A stretch of DNA of 64,000 nt from 79-D21 sp022839995 (GCA_022839995.1 JALHIN010000007.1:1-64000), one strand, 5' to 3'; positions 41,601-49,872 are shown, counted from the first letter of the stretch. The notes: generated by a model not told the origin, from the sequence alone. Made by a program: numbers and translations.

Positions 41601-42053
41601 ATGTCCATGTACAACGAGAAGGTCATCCAGGCCTTTATGAACCCGAAAAACGTCGGGGCGATGGAAAACCCGGATGGAGTGGGAGAAGTGGGAAATCCCC
41701 GCTGCGGGGACGTGATGAAGATCTACCTGCGCGTCAGGGATGACAGGATCGAGGATATCCGTTTCGAGACCTTCGGATGCGCGGCGGCGATCGCAACGAG
41801 TTCAACCGCGACCGAAATGGTCAAGGGACGAACGATCGAGGAAGCCCTGAAACTGACGAACCGGGACGTCGCGGAGGCCCTGGGGGGGTTGCCCCCTGAA
41901 AAGATCCATTGTTCGCTGCTGGCGGAGGAGGGGATCCGCGCGGCCATCGAGGACTACCACCGCCGCAAACAGGGGCTGCCGCCGCTTCCCCCGAAGCACG
42001 ATGCCGTTTGCCACCACGAGCTTCCGAAAACGGAGGAGGGCCACGGTGAGTAG
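41601..42053 (+). CDS. iscU: Iron-sulfur cluster assembly scaffold, IscU/NifU N-terminal type
   Basis: Scaffold on which [2Fe-2S] clusters are built. The 150 residues carry the three ligand cysteines: NPRCGD (with the adjacent Asp), FGCAAAIATSS and IHCSLLAEEG. The end VCHHELPKTEEGHGE is an extension with one further Cys and two His, which is unlike plain IscU of ~128 residues. The ATG has GGAGGCG upstream, 16 bases after iscS. The MOSC gene starts inside its last codons. Confidence 0.93.
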   Translation: MSMYNEKVIQAFMNPKNVGAMENPDGVGEVGNPRCGDVMKIYLRVRDDRIEDIRFETFGCAAAIATSSTATEMVKGRTIEEALKLTNRDVAEALGGLPPEKIHCSLLAEEGIRAAIEDYHRRKQGLPPLPPKHDAVCHHELPKTEEGHGE

Positions 42054-42480
42054 GGGGAGTGTCCTGGCGGTATGCCGGTCCGACCGGAAGGGGATCCCGA
42101 AGGAGGACATCGGGACCGGCCGCCTGGTCGAGGAATCGGGGCTGGAGGGGGATGCCCACGCCGGGTTTGCCCATCGACAGGTCAGCCTGATCTCAATGGA
42201 GGACATCCGGAAGGCGCAGGAGAAGCTTCCCGGTTTGCGCCCGGGAAGTTTTGCCGAAAACCTCACCGTAGAGGGAATCGACTTGGGCGAATCCAGGATC
42301 GGTCGAAGAATTCGCGTAGGGAGGGCCTTGCTGGAAATCACGCAGATCGGAAAGGAATGCCATACGAAATGCGCGATCTACCGAACTTCCGGTGATTGCA
42401 TCATGCCGAAGAAAGGGATTTTCTGCCGCGTGGTCGAAGGGGGCACCGTCTCTGTCGGAGACCCGGTCGAATGGGAGTAG
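42046..42480 (+). CDS. MOSC domain protein
   Basis: A 144-residue single MOSC domain, a sulfur-carrier fold related to the C-terminus of molybdenum cofactor sulfurase. Seen are EESGLEGDAHAG, RQVSLISMEDI, LRPGSFAENLTVEGIDL, the conserved cysteine region GKECHTKCAIY and the end GGTVSVGDPV. The GTG at 42046 has GGAGGAGG and overlaps the iscU stop by 8 nt. Being in the iscS operon fits a role receiving persulfide sulfur; the product is unknown, possibly a tungsto/molybdopterin step. Confidence 0.88.
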   Translation: MSRGSVLAVCRSDRKGIPKEDIGTGRLVEESGLEGDAHAGFAHRQVSLISMEDIRKAQEKLPGLRPGSFAENLTVEGIDLGESRIGRRIRVGRALLEITQIGKECHTKCAIYRTSGDCIMPKKGIFCRVVEGGTVSVGDPVEWE

Positions 42481-42513
42481 GAAAGTCGCATTCTTGGGCG
42501 AAGGTCCAAAAAA

Positions 42514-42540
42514 GGGGAGGGAGACGCCTCCCCTTTTTGT
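42514..42540 (+). terminator. Terminator after the iscS-iscU-MOSC operon
   Basis: GGGGAGG (42514-42520) and CCTCCCC (42527-42533) with a six-base loop, followed by TTTTTGTTGT. Confidence 0.88.
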
Positions 42541-42578
42541 TGTACAATCGGAGGCGGCGGAGAAGGAGGTGCCTTCGG

Positions 42579-43031
42579 ATGGAAGAGGGGATTCCGGGAC
42601 CTGCGGCCAGGATTCGGGTCCGGTACGCGGAGACGGACGCCATGGGTGTGGCCTATCATGCGAATGCCCTGGTCTGGTTCGAGGCGGGGCGAACGGAGTT
42701 TTGCCGGTCGAAAGGGCTTCCCTACCGGGAATGGGAAAAGGCGGGAGTCTTCCTGCCCGTCGTGGAGGCAAGATGCCGGTACAAGCACCCGGCACGTTAC
42801 GATGACCTGCTCGACGTCCTGGTTGACCTTTTGGAACTGGGCCCTTACACGGTCACGTTTTTCTACAGGATCGTCCGGTCTGGGGACGGGCGGCTGATCG
42901 CGGAAGGGGAAACGAAGCACGGTTTCTGCGACAGGAATGGTAAGCTGGTAAAGGCCCCCGAACCCTTTTTCGGGTGGCTGCAGAAAATCATCGGTCAGTC
43001 CAGGAAGGAAGGGGTGGTTCAAGTTGGGTAA
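42579..43031 (+). CDS. Acyl-CoA thioesterase, 4-hydroxybenzoyl-CoA/YbgC type
   Basis: A 150-residue hotdog-fold hydrolase. The active-site segment RVRYAETDAMGVAYHANAL has the catalytic Asp of the YbgC class, followed by WFEAGRTEF and CRYKHPARYDDLLDV. Substrate is an acyl-CoA, not predictable. The ATG has AAGGAGG upstream; a longer in-frame reading begins inside the preceding terminator and MOSC gene and was discarded. Its end overlaps the TTG start of iorA by 8 nt, so its product may act on CoA thioesters released by the indolepyruvate oxidoreductase. Confidence 0.88.
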   Translation: MEEGIPGPAARIRVRYAETDAMGVAYHANALVWFEAGRTEFCRSKGLPYREWEKAGVFLPVVEARCRYKHPARYDDLLDVLVDLLELGPYTVTFFYRIVRSGDGRLIAEGETKHGFCDRNGKLVKAPEPFFGWLQKIIGQSRKEGVVQVG

Positions 43032-44880
43032 CAAGGTCATTCTGCTCGGCAACGAGGCGATCGCCAGGGGAATCGTCGAGGCGGGATGCGAGGTCGCCTC
43101 CGCGTATCCCGGGACGCCCTCGTCCGAAATTCTGCCCGCGGTGGCAAGGTTTGCCGACGAGCTGGGAACCCGGACCGCAGTCGAGTGGGCGGTGAACGAG
43201 AAGGTCGCTTTCGAGGTGGCTGCAACGGCTTCCTTCACCGGGAAAAGAACCTGCGCGATCATGAAGCAGGTCGGGCTGAACGTCGCTGCAGACCCCCTCA
43301 TGAGCGTCGCCCATTTCGATCTTGCCGGGGGATTCCTCATCGTTTCGGCGGACGACCCCGGGCCCCACAGTTCCCAAACGGAACAGGACAGCCGCTATTT
43401 CGCGATGTTCGCGAAGGTGCCGTGTTTCGATCCGGCTTCCGCGCAGGAAGCCAAGGACATGGTGTTCGACGCCTTCGACCTTTCGGAGAAATACCACATG
43501 CCGGTCATGCTTCGCCCGGCCGTGCGGGTCGACCACTGCCGCCAGGACGTGGAACTCGGGACGGTGAAGGATCTCGGGCGGAAGGCGGATTTCAAGAAGG
43601 ATATCCGCCGGTGGGTCTGTCTCCCCGCGCACGTGAGAATCAACCATCCGCAGCTGAACGCGAAGCTTGATTCCGTCCGGGAGGATTTCGAGACCCTCTA
43701 CGGGCGCTACAATTTCGAGGTGCCGGCGAAGGGCCGGGCCGCTCTCGGCGTCATCGCCGGCGGAGTTTCGTTCTCCATCGTCATGGACCTGCTGAAAGCC
43801 TGGAACCGTGAGGATATTTCCGTTCTCAAGATCGGAACGCCGCATCCCCTTCCCGTGAAGATGGTCGAGGATTTCATCGCTCGGCACGAGAACGTCCTCG
43901 TTCTAGAGGAAACCTACCCGGTCATCGAAATGCAGCTTCCGGACCGGACCCGCCTGAAGGGACGATGGAACGGGTTTGTTCCCAGAGCCGGAGAACTCCT
44001 GCCGGAAGTGATCCGGGAACTGATCCTGAAGGCACTGGGGGAAACCCTTCCCGAAGAGGACTCGTCGGAACTGAAGGCGGCCATCGAAGAACTGAAGGTG
44101 ACCCCAAAGCCGCCGATGCTTTGCCCAGGCTGCCCCCACCGAGCCTCCTTCTTTGCGATGAGAAAAGCCCTCCCGAACGGGATCTATCCGTCCGACATCG
44201 GGTGCTACACGCTCGGCGTCAACCAGAGGGACGTCGACACGACGATCGACATGGGGGCCTCCCTCACATCGGCCTCCGGCTTCTACCTGGCCTACAGGAC
44301 CGACGGGAAGGATCAGCCCGTCGTCGCCACGATCGGGGATTCCACCTTCTTCCACATGGGGATCCTCGGCCTGGTGAACGCGGTCTACAATCGACACGCC
44401 TTCGTGCTGGCGATCCTTGACAACCGCATCACCGCGATGACCGGAGGGCAGTCGAACCCGAGCATCGGCGACAAGCTGAGAAAAGGGGACGAGGGCCGGC
44501 AGGTGGATATCGAGGGAGTCGTCCGCGGCTGCGGCGTTTCCTTCGTCAAGGTGGTCGAGCCTTACGACACGAAGGATTCCGCGGAGGTTTTCAAGGAAGC
44601 CTGGGAACATGCCAAGAACAACCGCGAACCGGCTGTGGTCATCCTGCGTCATCCCTGCATGCTCCTGAGACAGAAGCAGGCGACGGTGAAGGTCCGGGTG
44701 AATCCCGAAAAATGCATCGGCTGCAAATATTGCACCAACTTCTTCAACTGCCCTGGGCTGCCTTTTGACGAAGCGGCCGGGAAGGCGAAAATCGACGAAC
44801 GGTTCTGTGTCCAGTGCGGGGTCTGCATCCAGGTCTGCCCCCACGGAGCCATCGAGGCCGTCGAGGGAGAGGAGGAATAG
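43024..44880 (+). CDS. iorA: Indolepyruvate ferredoxin oxidoreductase, alpha subunit
   Basis: Thiamine-diphosphate subunit that oxidatively decarboxylates aryl pyruvates to aryl-acetyl-CoA with ferredoxin, used in aromatic amino-acid fermentation. The 618 residues have the pyrimidine-binding part with YPGTPSSEI and WAVNEKVAFEVAA, CPGCPHRASFFAMRK, the TPP motif IGDSTFFHMG..LVNAVYN, and a C-terminal 2x[4Fe-4S] ferredoxin (~565-615) with CIGCKYCTNFFNCP and CVQCGVCIQVCP. The TTG start overlaps the thioesterase gene. Followed 2 bases later by iorB. Confidence 0.94.
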   Translation: MGNKVILLGNEAIARGIVEAGCEVASAYPGTPSSEILPAVARFADELGTRTAVEWAVNEKVAFEVAATASFTGKRTCAIMKQVGLNVAADPLMSVAHFDLAGGFLIVSADDPGPHSSQTEQDSRYFAMFAKVPCFDPASAQEAKDMVFDAFDLSEKYHMPVMLRPAVRVDHCRQDVELGTVKDLGRKADFKKDIRRWVCLPAHVRINHPQLNAKLDSVREDFETLYGRYNFEVPAKGRAALGVIAGGVSFSIVMDLLKAWNREDISVLKIGTPHPLPVKMVEDFIARHENVLVLEETYPVIEMQLPDRTRLKGRWNGFVPRAGELLPEVIRELILKALGETLPEEDSSELKAAIEELKVTPKPPMLCPGCPHRASFFAMRKALPNGIYPSDIGCYTLGVNQRDVDTTIDMGASLTSASGFYLAYRTDGKDQPVVATIGDSTFFHMGILGLVNAVYNRHAFVLAILDNRITAMTGGQSNPSIGDKLRKGDEGRQVDIEGVVRGCGVSFVKVVEPYDTKDSAEVFKEAWEHAKNNREPAVVILRHPCMLLRQKQATVKVRVNPEKCIGCKYCTNFFNCPGLPFDEAAGKAKIDERFCVQCGVCIQVCPHGAIEAVEGEEE

Positions 44881-44882
44881 GG

Positions 44883-45443
44883 ATGCAGTATGTCATCGTT
44901 GGCCTGGGGGGACAGGGGATTCTCTTCACGAGCCGGGTCCTGGGCCATATCGCCGTTTCGAGGGGCGAGCGGGTCATGGGAAGCGAGGTCCACGGGATGG
45001 CCCAGAGGGGCGGCTCCGTCATCAGCCATTTCAAAGTGGGGCAGTACGAAAGCCCCCTCGTCCTGACCGGTTCGGCGGATCTCCTGATTGCCTTCGACCA
45101 GGGCGAAGGCATCCGCAACCTCCATTTTCTTCGCCCGGGAGCCAAGGCGATCCTCAACCTCCATGACCCTGCGGCTCTTGAGAACGTCCACTTGAAGAAA
45201 TACGCCACCGGCAGGGGGCTCGAGATTTCCGGGATTCCCGGTTACCGGATCCTAAGCGAAAAGATGAATGGACGGTTCCTCTTCATGAATGTCCTGATGC
45301 TGGGAGCGATGTGCGGCATCGGCGCAGGGAATGTCTCGATCGATGAGATCCGAGCAGCGGTGGGAACGCTCGCGCCGGAGAAGCATCGGGCCGACAACCT
45401 GAAGGCGGTTGAGCTGGGCTACGAGTATTTCAGGGGGAACTAA
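44883..45443 (+). CDS. iorB: Indolepyruvate ferredoxin oxidoreductase, beta subunit
   Basis: Small gamma-type subunit of the 2-oxoacid oxidoreductase, 186 residues: VGLGGQGILFTSRVLGHIA (CoA/nucleotide loop), EVHGMAQRGGSVISHF, and ADLLIAFDQGEG. Works as a heterodimer with IorA. The ATG lies two bases after the iorA stop with GGAGAGGAGGA inside the end of iorA. A longer in-frame reading within iorA is not used. A hairpin follows at 45465. Confidence 0.93.
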   Translation: MQYVIVGLGGQGILFTSRVLGHIAVSRGERVMGSEVHGMAQRGGSVISHFKVGQYESPLVLTGSADLLIAFDQGEGIRNLHFLRPGAKAILNLHDPAALENVHLKKYATGRGLEISGIPGYRILSEKMNGRFLFMNVLMLGAMCGIGAGNVSIDEIRAAVGTLAPEKHRADNLKAVELGYEYFRGN

Positions 45444-45464
45444 CCGAAAGACGAGACCCCGCTT

Positions 45465-45497
45465 GCGGAGGGGAGCGGCTTTGCCGCTTCCCTCCGC
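45465..45497 (+). other. Strong hairpin enclosing the pseudopilin start codon
   Basis: GCGGAGGGGAGCGGC and GCCGCTTCCCTCCGC flank TTT, a 15-base stem with one mismatch and a three-base loop. There is no T run after it. It covers the GGGGAG ribosome site and the TTG start (45481) of the next gene, so it could end or block expression coming from iorAB. Confidence 0.7.
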
Positions 45498-45957
45498 TTC
45501 CTGCGGGTTCAGCCTCTTCGAAACGCTGGTGGTTTGCGCGGTCATGGGAATCCTGGCGGCCGCGGTCGGGCTATCGGCCGCTGCGCTGGTTCAGTGGGAC
45601 CGTTCCCAGGGGGCTGTCATCCGGGAGGCGGAAGCGGTTCAGCGCTGGCTTGATGTGGCCCTCGAAAGAGGCCTTCTCGAGCAGAAGGCCTTTACGCTGA
45701 AATTGCCGGGAAGCCCGTCCGAGAAGATTGTCCTCGTCTGGCAGGGGCAAGATTTCACACGGAGCGAGATCTATGATTCACGGGGAAGGTGCGATTTTGC
45801 CGTGGCGGGGGGAAAGGCCGTGACGGCCGTTTACAACCCCTCCTACCATTCGGTCTCGCCTGGTTTTACCCTCTGTGTCCTGCCGCCGGGGGAGAGGACC
45901 CCCGTTCGCCAGGTCATCGTTTCCCCCTATGCCAGGGTCCGAATCAACCTACCCTGA
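45481..45957 (+). CDS. Pseudopilin-like protein (type IV pilin / GspH-like)
   Basis: A 158-residue protein with a type III signal: a short leader PLPSASCG, then FSLFETLVVCAVMGILAAAV with the prepilin-peptidase G/F junction, Glu at +5 and a hydrophobic helix. The rest is a beta-rich domain. It would be an inner-membrane pseudopilin of a type II secretion, competence or type IV pilus system, but no other pilus genes are near. The start TTG at 45481 gives a normal short leader and has GGGGAG upstream; a TTG at 45463 is possible. ComM and DprA genes further along make a DNA-uptake role conceivable. Confidence 0.75.
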   Translation: MPLPSASCGFSLFETLVVCAVMGILAAAVGLSAAALVQWDRSQGAVIREAEAVQRWLDVALERGLLEQKAFTLKLPGSPSEKIVLVWQGQDFTRSEIYDSRGRCDFAVAGGKAVTAVYNPSYHSVSPGFTLCVLPPGERTPVRQVIVSPYARVRINLP

Positions 45958-46011
45958 TGTGAAGAACGGGTGTATTCTTTTACCGTCCCCGACCCGGGAG
46001 GAGGAGAAGAA

Positions 46012-46524
46012 ATGCCGGCAAAGCCGTGGTGGAGAGAAACGATCGAAACGATTCTCTGGGCGCTGGTCCTCGCCCTGATCCTGAGGGCTTTTGTCGTCCA
46101 GGCGTTCTGGATCCCCAGTGGTTCCATGATTCCGACCCTCGATCCCGGGGACCGGGTCCTTGTCGCCAAGTTCTGGCACGCTCTTTCGGAACCGAAGAGA
46201 GGGCAGATCATCGTCTTCAAGTATCCCGTCGATCCCTCGAGGGATTTCGTCAAGCGGATCGTTGCCTTGCCGGGGGAGACTGTCCGCATGGAAAACGGGA
46301 CGGTCTTCGTGAATGGAACGCCGCTTTCCGAGCCTTATGTAATCAATCACGACAATTTCAACATGCCCGAGATGAAAGTGCCCGATAAGCATTATTTCGT
46401 CATGGGAGACAACCGGCCCAATTCACAGGACAGCCGTTTCTGGGGATTTGTCCCTCGTTCTTTCATCAAGGGACCGGCGTTTCTTCGCTACTGGCCGCTT
46501 TCCCGAATCGGCCTTCTGGATTAA
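46012..46524 (+). CDS. lepB: Signal peptidase I
   Basis: Cleaves secretory signal peptides on the outer face of the inner membrane. The 170 residues have a single N-terminal membrane helix (TILWALVLALILRAFVVQAF), the catalytic Ser in IPSGSMIPTL, the catalytic Lys in RDFVKRIVALPGE, and the conserved VMGDNRPNSQDSR box. It is the short form typical of Firmicutes and related groups, not the two-helix E. coli form. The ATG has GGGAGGAGGAG upstream. rbgA begins 4 bases after its stop. Confidence 0.93.
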   Translation: MPAKPWWRETIETILWALVLALILRAFVVQAFWIPSGSMIPTLDPGDRVLVAKFWHALSEPKRGQIIVFKYPVDPSRDFVKRIVALPGETVRMENGTVFVNGTPLSEPYVINHDNFNMPEMKVPDKHYFVMGDNRPNSQDSRFWGFVPRSFIKGPAFLRYWPLSRIGLLD

Positions 46525-46528
46525 CGGA

Positions 46529-47368
46529 ATGGGGCGGACGGTCTGGTTCCCGGGCCACATGGCCCGCGGGCAGAAAAGGCTTTTCGAAGTGGTCGCAGAC
46601 CTCGACGCCCTGGTCGAGGTCCGCGACGCCAGAGCTCCGAAGCTCACTGCATCCCCCCTGTCCGAGCGCCTGGCGAAGATGAAGCCGATTGCCCTTGTCC
46701 TGAGCCGGCGGGACCTCGCGGAGGAAGCGAAAACGGTCCGCTGGATCGAGCATTTCAGAAAGAGCGGTAGAACGGCTTTGGCTTTCAATCTGAGGCAGGA
46801 CCGGTTCGACCCGCTGAAAGCCGAACTGCAGCGCTACAAACCTCTTCATCGAGACCTGCGAATCGGGATCGTCGGAATCCCGAACGTCGGCAAATCCCTC
46901 CTGCTCAACGGCCTGGTGGGGAGAAACGCTTCCAAGGTCGGAGCGCTGCCCGGGATCACCCGAGGGGTCGAATGGTTCCGGGGGCAGGGCCTGCTGGTCG
47001 TGGACTCGCCGGGTATTCTCCAGGCAAGGACGGGCCTGAAGACGGGTCGGGCCCTTTCCTGGCTGGGCTGCAACCGGGCTGAAGTCATCGGTTCCTTCGA
47101 GACGTGCGCATTGGCACTGATCGTTTTCCTGGGAGGGAAAGGGCTCTGGCCGATCGTCGAAAAGTCCTGGGGCGTGTCCCTGGACCCCGGTGGACCGGAG
47201 GCGACGCTGGAAGCTCTCGGGCGCAGGCTTGGATGCCTCGTTTCGGGAGGCAGCATCGACACCGGCGCAGCGGCAAGAAAGTTCCTGGAAAGCTTCTCCA
47301 CGGGGCGGCTGGGCAGGGTGACGCTGGAAATGCCGGAATCGCCCCTGCTTGAGGAGGACTTGCCATGA
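46529..47368 (+). CDS. rbgA: Ribosome biogenesis GTPase (YlqF/RbgA type)
   Basis: A circularly permuted GTPase that assists late 50S assembly. The 279 residues start WFPGHMARGQKRLFE, the RbgA beginning. The motif order is G4 (LVLSRRDL, where NKxD is usual, so degenerate), G1 (GIPNVGKSLLLNGL), G2 (GITRGVEWF) and G3 (VVDSPGIL). A C-terminal helical domain (~175-279) follows. The ATG at 46529 has only a weak upstream site and the gene probably depends on coupling with lepB. It overlaps rnhB by ATGA. Confidence 0.85.
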   Translation: MGRTVWFPGHMARGQKRLFEVVADLDALVEVRDARAPKLTASPLSERLAKMKPIALVLSRRDLAEEAKTVRWIEHFRKSGRTALAFNLRQDRFDPLKAELQRYKPLHRDLRIGIVGIPNVGKSLLLNGLVGRNASKVGALPGITRGVEWFRGQGLLVVDSPGILQARTGLKTGRALSWLGCNRAEVIGSFETCALALIVFLGGKGLWPIVEKSWGVSLDPGGPEATLEALGRRLGCLVSGGSIDTGAAARKFLESFSTGRLGRVTLEMPESPLLEEDLP

Positions 47369-47937
47369 TGAGGGTCGCGGGTGTGGATGAAGCGGGGCGC
47401 GGCCCCCTCGCAGGCCCGGTGGTGGCAGCGGCTGTCGTCCTGACCCCGGAGCAGCGGAGGGTCCTTGTCCGAATGGGGCTGGATGATTCGAAGAGGCTTT
47501 CTCCTTCCAGGAGGGAAACCCTATTCTCCGCCATGCGTGATCTTGGCGTTTGCTGGAAAGCCCAGGCGGCTTCCCCGGCTCGAATCGATGCCCTGAACAT
47601 CCTGAACGCAACGCTCTGGGCCATGAAAGCCTGTGTCCTTCGGCTCGTCCCGGAAGCGGAACTGGTCGTGGTGGACGGGAACCGGCCCATCAAGGGACTT
47701 CCGGTCCGCCAGAAGGCGATCCCGCGGGCGGACCAACTGGTTCCTGCCGTTTCAGCCGCTTCGGTCATCGCGAAGGTCTTGCGGGATCGGGTGATGGAGA
47801 AGCTGGCCTGCCGGTTTCCCCTTTACGGTTTCGAGATTCACAAGGGCTACCCGACTGCTGCTCACAGGAAGGCCCTGAAAGAATTCGGCCCGTGCGAAAT
47901 CCACCGTATTTCGTTTTGCCGGAAAATCCTCTCCTGA
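47365..47937 (+). CDS. rnhB: Ribonuclease HII
   Basis: Degrades RNA in RNA-DNA hybrids and removes misincorporated ribonucleotides. The 190 residues contain GVDEAGRGPLAGPVVAAAV with the first Asp-Glu pair, LDDSKRLSPSRRE, VVVDGNRPIKGL with the third Asp, and AVSAASVIAKVLRDRVM with the fourth. The ATG overlaps the rbgA stop (ATGA). The pair rbgA-rnhB is adjacent in many Firmicutes as well. Confidence 0.95.
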   Translation: MMRVAGVDEAGRGPLAGPVVAAAVVLTPEQRRVLVRMGLDDSKRLSPSRRETLFSAMRDLGVCWKAQAASPARIDALNILNATLWAMKACVLRLVPEAELVVVDGNRPIKGLPVRQKAIPRADQLVPAVSAASVIAKVLRDRVMEKLACRFPLYGFEIHKGYPTAAHRKALKEFGPCEIHRISFCRKILS

Positions 47938-47992
47938 GCCAATAGCCCACCAGAGCCATTTTCCCGGACGGGCCCCGCGAGGAGGCGTTGTC

Positions 47993-48361
47993 TTGGATCA
48001 CCTTGAAACGGGCCGATATGGAGAAGCCCTTGCTGAGCGGTTTTTTCGGGGCAAGGGCTGGCTCATACTCGGCCAGAACATCCGTGTGCGGGGAGGGGAA
48101 CTCGACCTTGTCGCGATGGACGGGCCGGAACTCGTTGTCGTGGAAGTGAGGACCCGTTCGATCGGAAAAGTCCTTCCAGCTGAGGAAACGGTGGGGCCCC
48201 GGAAGCTCAAAGCCCTCGTGAGGTCAGGGAGGATCTATGTCGAGAAGTGCCGCTGGATAGGCCCCTGGAGGATCGACCTTTTGGGAATCAACCTGGACGC
48301 GGAGGGTTTCCCGCATTTTTCCCACTTGCCGGATATCACCGCGGGGAGGATCCGGTCCTGA
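47993..48361 (+). CDS. YraN/UPF0102 family endonuclease-like protein
   Basis: A 122-residue protein with the UPF0102 fold, a restriction-endonuclease-like nuclease: GRYGEALAERFFRGKGW, NIRVRGGELDLVAMDG with the conserved Glu/Asp, LVVVEVRTRS (ExK-like motif with Arg) and PRKLKALVRSG. Its cellular role is not established, though the gene often neighbours rnhB and comM, as here. TTG start with GGAGG 7 bases upstream. Its stop overlaps the comM ATG as TGATG. Confidence 0.9.
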   Translation: MDHLETGRYGEALAERFFRGKGWLILGQNIRVRGGELDLVAMDGPELVVVEVRTRSIGKVLPAEETVGPRKLKALVRSGRIYVEKCRWIGPWRIDLLGINLDAEGFPHFSHLPDITAGRIRS

Positions 48362-49872
48362 TGGGCCCCGTCCTCGGCGTCACCCTGAAGGGGATCGAAG
48401 CGGTTCCCATCGATATCGAGGTCGAGATCACGGGAGGGCTCTTTGTCATCGCGGTGGTGGGGCTTCCGGACACAGCGGTCAGAGAAGCCCGGGAACGGGT
48501 TCGCGCCGCCCTGAGAAGCAACGGTATTCAGCTCCGCGGTAGGATCGCGATGAACCTGGCACCGGCCGACCTGCCGAAAGTCGGTTCCCTCCTGGACCTT
48601 CCGATGGCCGTGGGCCTTGCGATGGAATCCGGGGCAGTTCGTGTCGGCGAAACGGCTCTGTTCCTGGGTGAACTTGCGATGGACGGGCAGCTCAGGACAA
48701 CGAAGGGGGCAGTCCCGGCGGCCCTGCTGGCCAGGAAAATGGGAATCCCCCTGTTTCTCCCGCCCGGGAACGCCGGAGAGGTTGCGCTGGTCAAAGGAGT
48801 GAAGGCCTTTGCGCCCCCGGACCTTGGAAGCCTGCTGGCCCACCTGCGGGGGGACGCCCGAATCCCTCCCGTCACCGAAACCGGGTTCGAAACGGAAGAG
48901 ACCTCGATCGAACCGGACCTCGCCGACATCAAGGGGCAGGCTGCGGCGAAACGGGCCCTGGAAATCGCCGCCGCTGGGCACCACAACCTACTGCTGGTGG
49001 GCTCCCCCGGTTCCGGGAAGACACTCCTGGCCCGGGCCCTCAGGGGGATTCTTCCCCCGCTGAGCGACGAGGAACGGTTGGAAACCCTGCTGGTGAAAAG
49101 CACCCTCGGAATCCCGGCAAAGCCGGACCGGATGCGTCCCTACCGTGTCGTTCACCACACCGCAAGCGCCATCGCCCTTTGCGGGGGAGGGGCCACCCTA
49201 CGGCCCGGAGAGATCAGCCTTGCCCATCGGGGTGTCCTTTTCCTGGATGAATTTCCCGAATTTCACCGGGACCTGCTCGAGGCGCTCCGGCAACCGCTCG
49301 AAGACGGGGTCATCACGGTCAGCCGCGCTTCCGGGTCCGTCACCTACCCGGCCCGCGTGCTTCTGGTCTGTGCCTGTAACCCTTGTCCCTGCGGCTACTG
49401 GGGAGATCCTGTTGAGCCCTGCCGCTGCTCCTCCCGCGTCCTTGAAAAATACCGAAACCGGCTGTCCGGTCCGATCCTGGACAGGATCGACCTGCATGTT
49501 TCGGTGCCGCGCCTGACGCCGGAAGAACTGGTCTGCCTGGAGGGACGGCAGGGGCCTTCCAGCGATGAAATCCGCGAGAAGGTGAGCGGGGCCAGAAAAA
49601 TCCAGCAGGAACGCTGGAAAGCCCAGGGTTTCAGCTCCAACGCCGAGATCCCGGAAAGGCTGGTTCGCTCGGGCCTCGGGCTTTCGCGCAAGGTACGCCC
49701 CTTCCTGGCGGAGGCAGTGCGCGGCCTTCGACTTTCCGGCCGCGGGATCAGCCGGGTCCTTAAGGTTGCCCGGACGGTCGCCGACCTCCGGGGGGACGCC
49801 GAGGTTTCCGTGGAAGATGTCTGCGAGGCCCTGGCCTACCGGGGAGGGGGGATTCCGGTTGACCGGACGTGA
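48361..49872 (+). CDS. comM: ComM/YifB family AAA ATPase (magnesium chelatase-like)
   Basis: A hexameric helicase-like ATPase needed for branch migration in natural transformation in some bacteria. The 503 residues have an N-terminal Lon-like fold (GLPDTAVREARERVRAAL, NLAPADLPKVGS), then the AAA core with Walker A VGSPGSGKTLLARAL, the Walker B LFLDEFPEF, and a four-cysteine zinc site CACNPCPCGYWGD...CRCS. The C-terminal domain ends SRVLKVARTVADL. Followed directly by dprA (14-nt overlap), giving a DNA-uptake pair. Confidence 0.92.
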   Translation: MGPVLGVTLKGIEAVPIDIEVEITGGLFVIAVVGLPDTAVREARERVRAALRSNGIQLRGRIAMNLAPADLPKVGSLLDLPMAVGLAMESGAVRVGETALFLGELAMDGQLRTTKGAVPAALLARKMGIPLFLPPGNAGEVALVKGVKAFAPPDLGSLLAHLRGDARIPPVTETGFETEETSIEPDLADIKGQAAAKRALEIAAAGHHNLLLVGSPGSGKTLLARALRGILPPLSDEERLETLLVKSTLGIPAKPDRMRPYRVVHHTASAIALCGGGATLRPGEISLAHRGVLFLDEFPEFHRDLLEALRQPLEDGVITVSRASGSVTYPARVLLVCACNPCPCGYWGDPVEPCRCSSRVLEKYRNRLSGPILDRIDLHVSVPRLTPEELVCLEGRQGPSSDEIREKVSGARKIQQERWKAQGFSSNAEIPERLVRSGLGLSRKVRPFLAEAVRGLRLSGRGISRVLKVARTVADLRGDAEVSVEDVCEALAYRGGGIPVDRT

